The notes under the pieces were generated by a model, which was given only the letters and a program-made list of their open reading frames with translations, was not told where the DNA came from and did no database searches. Positions 23,428 through 32,300 of a DNA stretch of 34,440 nt are shown piece by piece. This stretch comes from CAYPLH01 sp964411505 (lineage in GTDB: Bacteria; Bacillota; Clostridia; CAYPLH01; DUMO01). The stretch lies in assembly GCA_964411505.1 (NCBI GenBank), contig CAYPLH010000042.1, forward strand, positions 1-34,440, written 5' to 3'. The position numbers and the translations under genes are program-made. Positions within the stretch are counted from its first letter, which is position 1. Every line of letters begins with the position of its first letter.

Positions 23428-24159
23428 ATGGCAGGGAGAATTACTCATACAATTATTGGGATGATACTTATTACTTATTTACTTTGCCTTGTAATATTCT
23501 TCTTCATGCATGAGAATATTAGGCTTACCGTTGATCGTCTAAACTATGAAGTGGCCGAGGTTATAAGCACTTCGGCTGTATTTTCTGACGAATTATATAA
23601 GTATCTATTTGACAATACACAAAAGTTTGGAGACTACATGATAAATTTAAGGCTGGACAAGCAAATAAAGAGCGGAGTATATGATACTTATTTTAATAGA
23701 GAGGATATCATTGGTAAGCCCCTTAGGGTAGGGGACAAATTAACCATTTATCTTGAGGATAAGAAACTAACTCTTTTTGGGAAGATTATTAATGCTACAA
23801 TCTTAGGTTATAGCAATGATAGGTATATAAGCTCAAGTATAAAATCGGCATACACTGCAGTTGTTTCAAAAAATTCTATGGATGTTGTTAAAGGTTATGA
23901 TGTAATCTTTGACATCAAAAAGTATTCTACTGATCCTTCTATTGCTGTTTTGGTGATAACGAAGCTTAATCGTGCAGGAAAGTATTATGGTCATGACTCA
24001 CACGACGATGTACCTGAAACTAACTTCATCCATGGAAATTCCCCGGATGAAGAAGCGAATACAGGCGAGAATTACATATTTGATAACGGAGATTTTAAAA
24101 AGGAAATAGAATTAGATGCTTCAGGACTTATAAAGTTAATTAGATACATACAGCAGTAA
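23428..24159 (+). CDS. Membrane-anchored extracellular protein of unknown family
   Basis: The 243-residue protein has one N-terminal helix (about 7-28, HTIIGMILITYLLCLVIFFF) and an external beta/alpha domain. It ends in an acidic, low-complexity segment with YYGHDSHDDVPETNF. No family recognised. AAAGGAG (about 23416-23422) precedes ATG 23428. Topology and place in the operon suggest a TadE/TadF-like minor pilin or an assembly partner, but no sequence motif proves it. Confidence 0.7.
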   Translation: MAGRITHTIIGMILITYLLCLVIFFFMHENIRLTVDRLNYEVAEVISTSAVFSDELYKYLFDNTQKFGDYMINLRLDKQIKSGVYDTYFNREDIIGKPLRVGDKLTIYLEDKKLTLFGKIINATILGYSNDRYISSSIKSAYTAVVSKNSMDVVKGYDVIFDIKKYSTDPSIAVLVITKLNRAGKYYGHDSHDDVPETNFIHGNSPDEEANTGENYIFDNGDFKKEIELDASGLIKLIRYIQQ

Positions 24160-24208
24160 GGGTAAAAGGCAGAAAATTAAAGTAAATGAAAGATAAAAGG
24201 GATGGAAC

Positions 24209-24976
24209 ATGTATCAGACAATTACAGTAATAGTTTTGATATTATTTATAGCTGTGACCTTTTTGCCATTAGCATATCAGGTCTATTATGAAATGATTAC
24301 AGAGAAAATTAAACATGCAGTAAACCTTTCTGTAAAGATACTGCCTAACTGTATTCTTGACAATGAAGACAATCAAAGAAATATTGCATCAGGCTATAAA
24401 AGAAGCTATAAAAGCCCAGTTGAAATAGATAAAAAGAAGCTTGTTGCAGAATTCTATGATGCAATGGAAAAAAACATGGCGGGATCAGAATTATTTGAGA
24501 AAATGAAAGAATGTATTCTTTTAAAGGTAATTGTTTATTATGACAGGTTTTATGTAGCAGATAAGTATGATAGGTGGAGCCCTCCCTTTTTTTTTACTAA
24601 AACTAATGGCGATAAGCTGTACTATTTATACAGCTATGGGAATGTTGCCAGAAGCCTTGAAGGAGGCGAAAACAGTGATGATATTTATCTTAATGAGATT
24701 CCCTTAACAGAGGAGCAAAGAAATGATATTGTGATTGAAAAATTGAATGATGTAATAGAGAGCTATACTTTTGAGTTTTCAAGCGGTTCTGGTATAAAGA
24801 TAAAAATCTTCAACCCAGAAAAAAACGATCCTGAATATAAAGCTCATAACAATTACTTTAACGTGTTAGATGGTGTGACCTTTTTTGTGGTATACCGAAA
24901 TGTAAATGCTACAGCTGTTAATAACACTATTTTCAGGTTTGACAAAGCTGCTGTAAGTGGATATACAATGGAGTAA
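24209..24976 (+). CDS. Membrane-anchored extracellular protein of unknown family
   Basis: The 255-residue protein has an N-terminal helix (about 4-24, TITVIVLILFIAVTFLPLAY) followed by an external domain rich in Tyr and Lys, including YYDRFYVADKYDRWSPPFFF. No family recognised. It shares topology with the preceding gene and is likely another minor pilin-like or scaffold component. ATG 24209 follows AAAGGGATGG. Confidence 0.7.
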   Translation: MYQTITVIVLILFIAVTFLPLAYQVYYEMITEKIKHAVNLSVKILPNCILDNEDNQRNIASGYKRSYKSPVEIDKKKLVAEFYDAMEKNMAGSELFEKMKECILLKVIVYYDRFYVADKYDRWSPPFFFTKTNGDKLYYLYSYGNVARSLEGGENSDDIYLNEIPLTEEQRNDIVIEKLNDVIESYTFEFSSGSGIKIKIFNPEKNDPEYKAHNNYFNVLDGVTFFVVYRNVNATAVNNTIFRFDKAAVSGYTME

Positions 24977-25078
24977 ACTAACCGCCATGGTAATCATGAA
25001 GGGGATTAATATATTGCTATCACACAGGATAGTGGATTTTGGCTAGAAATTTATAAATAATGGAAGGATGATAAATTG

Positions 25079-26329
25079 ATGAAAAAGTTTATTTGCTTGC
25101 TGGTCTTTACGATGTCACTGATAGTATTGAATAAGAGTGTATTTGCAGGAGAGATGCTAAGTGGAAATTTAAATACAAGTTCTGTTAATGTTTTAGTTAA
25201 CGGACAGGCTGTATTGTTCCCTGATGCACAGCCGTTTATAGATGAGAATGGCAGGACTTTGGTGCCTATACGTGCGATTGCGGAAGCTCTTGGGGTAGAG
25301 GTGGGCTGGGATGATGCTAATAAGGCAGTAAGCCTTACAGGGGATAGTACCGTATCCTTTGTGATAGGGGAAAAGAAAGCCTTGGTAAACGGTCAGGCAG
25401 AAACTATGGACACCGCAGCCGTTATAGTTGAGTCTCGTACCTTTGTGCCGTTAAGGTTTGCATCGGAGTATATGGGTGCTGCTGTGGAATGGTATGGCGA
25501 AACGAAAACGGCTAATATATGGATGAAGGAGAAAGAGGAAGGAGATCTTAGTGAGCCGCTGGATCCTGATAAGGAAGCTGAAAAAAGAGCTAAAATCATT
25601 GAAAGCTTGCCGCAGTACATGGGTAAAAAGGGTGCGGACACAATTTATACCTATGATGAAATCACAGAAGAAGAAGCCAAAAGGCGAGCTAAGGTTATAG
25701 AGGAGTTGAAGGAGTATCCATTTCATCTTAAATCAAATCCAACAAGCAGCCTTACATACGAAGAGCATGTTGATAAATATGGAGAACAACTACCAAAGGA
25801 CTATGCACAAATAGTAACTGCCTTTATGGAGTTAGGTAATAATGTTGACTATAGAACAATAACAGAGAACTTTATAGAGGAATACAGATACTTTTTCAAA
25901 CCAGGCAGAGGACATAAATGGTACTTTTGGGTAGAGGATAAATGGTACAATACAGATCAAAGAATACAAAAAAGATATGATGAAATAAGGGAACATGAAA
26001 TAATCCAAAAAGCTAGGTTTATTACAGATGAAACTTTGTTTCGTGTAGCAACTTGTGAAACAAGGGTAAGGGGGAGATTTGAGGTATGCTTTGAAAGTGC
26101 AAGCCCGGAATATCTTGAAGATTATGAAAAAAGCATGATTATTTGGACAGGAGAAAGTGAAGCACATAAAAACACATCAAGAGCTTTAAATATCGGCAAG
26201 TGGTACTACTGTGATGTTGAGATTGACTTGGGGTACTTAGCATCCAGAGACCATACGGTGTGGGAGCATACTAAATATAATTTCTGCAATATAATTTACA
26301 TAAGCGAATTTAAACCATTGGAGGATTAG
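25079..26329 (+). CDS. Secreted protein with copper-amine-oxidase-like N-terminal domain
   Basis: A signal peptide (MKKFICLLVFTMSLIVL, cleavage likely after VFA) precedes a copper amine oxidase N-terminal-like domain (about 35-150). Its hallmark repeats are RTLVPIRAIAEALGVEVGW and RTFVPLRFASEYMGAAVEW. In Firmicutes this domain is a surface-exposed beta module, not an oxidase. Residues 160-230 are Lys/Glu-rich with a near-repeat (RAKIIESLPQY / RAKVIEELKEY). The last 180 residues, rich in Trp, Tyr and Arg, are unassigned. ATG 25079 is chosen over the adjacent TTG 25076 by distance from the ribosome binding site (25064-25068). It is 3 bp upstream of the giant protein gene and may help to fold or anchor it. 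Confidence 0.8.
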   Translation: MKKFICLLVFTMSLIVLNKSVFAGEMLSGNLNTSSVNVLVNGQAVLFPDAQPFIDENGRTLVPIRAIAEALGVEVGWDDANKAVSLTGDSTVSFVIGEKKALVNGQAETMDTAAVIVESRTFVPLRFASEYMGAAVEWYGETKTANIWMKEKEEGDLSEPLDPDKEAEKRAKIIESLPQYMGKKGADTIYTYDEITEEEAKRRAKVIEELKEYPFHLKSNPTSSLTYEEHVDKYGEQLPKDYAQIVTAFMELGNNVDYRTITENFIEEYRYFFKPGRGHKWYFWVEDKWYNTDQRIQKRYDEIREHEIIQKARFITDETLFRVATCETRVRGRFEVCFESASPEYLEDYEKSMIIWTGESEAHKNTSRALNIGKWYYCDVEIDLGYLASRDHTVWEHTKYNFCNIIYISEFKPLED

Positions 26330-26332
26330 CTT

Positions 26333-29300
26333 ATGGTGGCAAAAAAGAAACATATAATAGCAATAAGTATAATAATACTATTAATATCATCAATACTTAT
26401 AATATCGTTACAAGTTAGTGCAGCTGACCTACGTGCATATGGAAATAATCTAATATTTATTGCAACTTCCACGAAAGCAACCAGTGGGACAAAGTTTAAG
26501 ACGGTAGGTTTTACTGCAAGCTTTACAGGTTCATCAGGAATTAACTATGAAACTGTTATTAAAATGGAACAAAAAAAAGAAGACGATAATGGAGATGGTA
26601 CTGTAACCACTACCTTTGAAATTCCCTTTGTTGGTAGCGGTAACACTATTATGCAACGTTTTAATGATGACTATGGTGTTCAGGACGACTTTATAACATT
26701 CTTTCGGAATGACAATACCTTATTTCTCGACCCTATAATCACTATACTTGAAAACGGAGTAGCACAAGGTGGAGTGAATGCAGATGGGACACTTTGGGGA
26801 GAGGTATATACAACACTGCCTGGAATCCTAGGTGCAAGGAACTGGGCAGAATCCACAAGAGAAGATTTAAAAGATATGTTTGGGGAGAGGGTAGATTTTG
26901 AAGGACAACTTATTCCTCCTACAGAGCTGACACCACCCACTGCAAGAATATCTAATAACGGTACGGAAGTAAACGATAAAATAACCTTCAATGAAGAAGA
27001 ATTTATAAGCTTATCCGGAGAATTGTCAAGTTTTCCGTCATATGCCCAAAAGCGATACTTCTCATGGCGGTACAGGGCAGCCGGTACGTCTTCATGGACA
27101 ACCCTTGTAAGTAATGGATTAATGGCTGTTTCCCCTAATTGGCCAGTTCTTGCTCCGGGTGAATATGAGGTACAGTTAGAGGTTTATTATGATACATACA
27201 CTACACTTAAAAACCAAAAGACAATAAATGTTGAGGTAATACCAAAGCCAATAATAAACAGACCTATACATGGAGTTGATATAAACCCAAAGAGTGTTAA
27301 GCTTAATGAAAAATATCAGGTAATAGATGAAAGCTATGCACTTGATGGTAAACGAATTACTAAGTGGGAGGTTGAGGTTAAAAGAAGACCTTTAAGTACA
27401 GCAACATGGACTACTATTATGTCCAGACAGACTATTAGTAATCCTGCCTCATTTTTTGGTTCAAAGACTCAAAGTCAAGAGGGGCATTACTTATATACTG
27501 TTTATAAAGTAACTGATAATTTGGGAGTGGAATCTTTTGGGAGTGCATCATCAGTTTTTGTTACAGTAACAAATTCAGCCACTCCTGCACCATCTCCTAC
27601 CCCGACACCTACACCTTTCCCGGGGCAGACACCTACTCCTACACCAACTGCTCCACCTTATGTATCGCCGATGCCGACTCCTACTCCTACGCCTGTGGTT
27701 ATACCTAATAAAGATCCTGTAGCAATAATTACAGGACCAGGTAGTACAAATGCGGGCAATTCAATTTATATAAGCGGTGCCAGCTCCTACGACCCAGATG
27801 GTTCTATAGTATCCTACTCTTGGACAGCTCCGGGCGCGACTGGTTCGTTAAGCGGATCAGGAGGCTCAATAAAGTACACAAGTGAAGGAAACTATTCTAT
27901 TACTTTGACGGTTACGGACAACGGAGGTAATAAGGATACTGTAGTTAAAACAATTAATGTCAGCCCGTCAATTCCCACGGCAAATATTTGGATTGGAGGT
28001 TCTACAAAACAAAATAGAAAGGTTGTACTTGATGGAGAGGATAGTATAACTCCGTTAGGCACAACTATATCTTCTTACGATTGGAGCATAATACCTGTAT
28101 CGGGGTGTACAGCAAGTGACATCAAGTATATTGGTGAATTAACTGAGGAATCAGAAGACGTTCTTTTTAAAAAAGATGGTACTTATAGGGTTACTCTAAC
28201 CGTAAGGAATAATCTAGGCTATACAGATACAGTAAGCAGGGATATAAGGGTGAGTGCGGACGTTCCTCCTGTAGCAGAGTTCACAGGGGTACAGTACGTA
28301 TTAAGAGATCCTGCTGATTCTAATTACGCTACGATAGAATTAATAGACCAAAGTTACAGCCCTGACAGAGACGTTATAAGTAGAAGAAAGTGGACATATA
28401 AGTATGACTCTGATAATGATGGTTCTTTTTTGGATGAGACGAGTGTAGTGTTAAGTGACGCAAATCTAAAATCTATAAAATTAAGAACCAACCAAGTGGG
28501 TAAGTATCTATTCGAGCTAGAAATACATGAAACATTTGGTCAGTCCACTATAAGTAGTTTTGTAACTGCAAGTGACTATAGGTTTGATACTACAGCGGAC
28601 AAACCGCAGTCTGAAAAAATCGTTGAGGTTGATAATATAGCTCCAACAACCAGTTTTCAGTTGATACCAAGCAAAAAAGTAGACGTTTATGTGTTCGCGG
28701 GTGATAATGATGCATATTATACAAATCAAAATATGACACAGTTAAATCAGTTTAAGGCGGATTTATTAAACAAGGGGTTTGATGCAAACTATATATATTT
28801 AAATGCTGCTGATTACACACAGGTGGGCATATACACTGAAAAATCATTTGGTTATAAAGTTTATAAGCGTTATGAGTTTGATTTTGGTTGGAATAGACAT
28901 AGTGGTGGTGATTGGTATATGACTCCCGATAGATACACCTATTATGTATATATGTTAGAGGGTGGCAGAATTGTAATGGATGGTTATTATTATGAGGATG
29001 AGGAGGATTATGAAGAGGGCTATATTAGCAGGACTTCATCTTTTTTAATAGACATTGAGGGAGTAACTCATATTGTATTAGCTCGAAGTGGGGAATATTA
29101 TGTGAGACTTAATACAGGTGAGTTTAAGGTAATTAGTTTCCAGTTTGTAAATTATGAAGACGATATAAATTATACAATAAAGGATGTTTCTGCAAGTAAT
29201 GCAGCAGTCCTGAACGATGCTTTTTTGCCCGGGAGTAGGATAATGCACATGCAAGGGGGTATGTTGTATTTAAAGTATGATAGCAGCAAGGGGTATGATA

Positions 29301-32300
29301 GGCTTTGGGAGATGTATCCTGATTATTCAACAGTAAGAACAGTTGCAAAGACAAATTATGATGCGTCAAACGGGTATTATACGGTATTTGACCGTAGGGG
29401 GTATGTTGCCTTTCATTGTCCAAGTGAGAACAGAACTTTTCTTGCAAACTCCGAATATTGGCTACCAACAGACAGCTATGGGTATAACCCGACAGTTATT
29501 AAAGGGTTTAACTATAATAGTTTAAAGTCTACCTTACCTGTAAGAGGCGCAAATAATTATGCTATATTTTTAAGCAATTCATCTTCAACAAGTTCCGGAT
29601 TGTATGTAGGATTGAATAATACTTTTACAGACTGGTTAAATGACAATGGATTTAAGGTGTATGAATCAGTTAACAGTGGGGATTTAAATAGGGTTTATAG
29701 TAGTATTGATGTACCAGTACAAACTCTTACATTAGCTCAATTGCAAGATGTAACGGAGTTCAGAGGTTTATACACTTACCGAAGATTAGAAGATATTTTA
29801 AATGACATCCAAAACTCACATCAAACAGCTAGTGAGGAGACCACATCATATGTAATTACAGGGGAACCCTACGAATGTGACTACTTTTATGAAGATTATG
29901 AAAGTGATCCAGTTTTTGAAACAAAGTGGAAGTATACTCATGATCCGTATTATTTTGAAAACAGTGAGGGACTTGATCCGGATTCAGGAAAATTGTTAGA
30001 TGAACCTAAATATGTTTTTACAAAGCCAGGTAAATATGAAGTTATAGCTATGTCGAGGGATAACCCAAAGAACTATTATAAGTTTGACTCTTATAAAAAA
30101 TGGAGTGATGAAGACCGATGTAAGGCGATTATTTACGTTCACCGAAGACCTATAGCGCAATTTAGCACACATGTTTTTAACAGCGGAGGGTATAAGGTGG
30201 CTGTTACGGATAACTCTTATGACCTTGACCATATCTCAAGTCCAAACAGGGGTATTACTGAGACGAGGTGGCAGTATAAGGTTGGTGATGCTGGAGCGTG
30301 GGTCGATGGACTACCTGCGGGATCAATAGATTACAATTATTATACATACATAAAGCTTGAGGTTAAGGATGTGTATGGAGCTTGGAGTAGACCTAAGATA
30401 ATACCTGTAAGAGGTTATGACGTTTCATTTATTCCGGCAACAATTACTTTAAATCCGGAGGAGCGTTCATGGGGCAGCACAAGTGTTAATGTTAATGTTT
30501 CATGCTCAGGTAGTATTAGTTATGTTGACTATAAATGGTCTGCTTCTGCAATAAAGCCTACAGATGGTTGGTCACGGGCATCTGGTCTTAATTTTTCTAC
30601 TACTCAAGCAGCTGAAGGGCAGTGGTTTCTCCATGTTAATTGTGTTTATGGGGGGCTAGGTGCTACATACAAGCTTTCTGGCTCTTACTGTATTGATAAA
30701 ACCAAGCCAACCGGAACATACACATTAAGTACGACGGACTGGGTAAATAATAACGTTATTATTAACTTTACTGGGTATGATGCTTTAAGTGGAGTAAAAC
30801 GAATAAGAATGCCAAACGGCACATGGGTAAGTGGTAAGCAGTGTTCATATGTTGCTGCAACTAATGGGACTCATAATTTTATTGTGGAGGATAATGCGGG
30901 TAATCAGGCGACAGTACCAGTAGTCATAAGTAACATTGATAAAACAGATCCTTCCGGAATTTTTACTGCTAATAGTAGCAGCTGGACAAAAAATATAATT
31001 AAGGTTACTTTTAATCCTTCTGATACAGGTGGTTCAGGGGTAAAGCAATGGCGTTACCGACGTTCTTCTGATAATGGGGTTACTTGGGGTTCGTGGAGTA
31101 GTTATACTATCGGTGATGTAAATGGGACTATAACTATTAATACTGACGGAATTTATAAGCTACAGGCTGAGGTTATAGACAATGCAGGCAATGTAGGCAT
31201 AGTTACATCCGGGACTTACAGTAGGGATACGATTTTACCTAATGCTATTTTTTTACCCAATAAACACAACTGGACTAACAAAGGTATTACAGTTATGTTT
31301 GAACCTTTGGATATTGGTGGTTCGGGAGTTTATAGATCAAGATACCGCATTTCCAGCAACAATGGTGTAAATTATGGAGCTTGGAGCGCTTATACATCTG
31401 GTGACATCACAAAAAACATATTATTAACTGATGAAGGGGTTTGGAAGATTCAAGTTGAAGTTGAGGACAATGCTGGTAACACAGCAACTGTCACATCGGG
31501 AGCATACAAAATTGATAAGACAGCTCCGTCTGGGTCATTTACCCCTGCTGGTTGTGATTGGACTAACGTAAATGTTACTGTAGCGTTTGATTCATCTGAT
31601 TCTGGTGGTAGCAATGTAAGACAATGGAGATACCGCAAATCTGGTGATAACGGATATAGTTGGAGCAACTGGAGTCTGTATATACCTAGTGGTTCTCATA
31701 AGAATATTATATTAAATAATACAGGTGTTTGGCGTATTCAGGTTGAAGTAGTTGATAATGCAGGAAACATCAGCACAATTAATTCAAATGCATTTCTAAT
31801 TGATAAAAACACTCCATCCTACACTTCAACAAGTATAACCGGTCAATCATACCGTAACGGTAACTATTATTGGATAAAACCTAACGAAACGTTAAATATT
31901 AAAATTCGTGGTTATGATCAGGATTCTGGTATGAGATACTCATATATAAGATTATATTCTACCGAAGATAACAGAGCTGTTCATGATTGGACTTTAGACT
32001 CAACAAATCATAATGAGTGGATGACAAGCTCCTACACGGATATAATTGGTGCTGTTGAGTCTTATGAAGGAAGTGGCTATTATGAGGTTAACTGGAAGGT
32101 GAAGGGTCTTGCAGATGTCCTAAGTGATATACAGTACTGCTTTACTGATATTGCTGGTAATGAAGTCGGCTATGATAATACTGGGTGCTATATTGGAGTT
32201 GATGGTATTGCGCCAGGTTTGCCCAATATTATTCCGGATCATATTGAATGGACAAATTCTGATGTTGTTGTAGCAATAATTCATGGAATAGACACTGGAA

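Noticed and set aside
23331..23513. Small frame between the pilin-like gene and the 243-residue gene
   Set aside because: Overlaps the well-supported gene at 23428 in another frame and has no ribosome binding site.
27581..27706. Short-period repeat DNA, possible array
   Set aside because: It encodes the in-frame Pro/Thr linker of the giant protein; no spacers, so not a CRISPR array.
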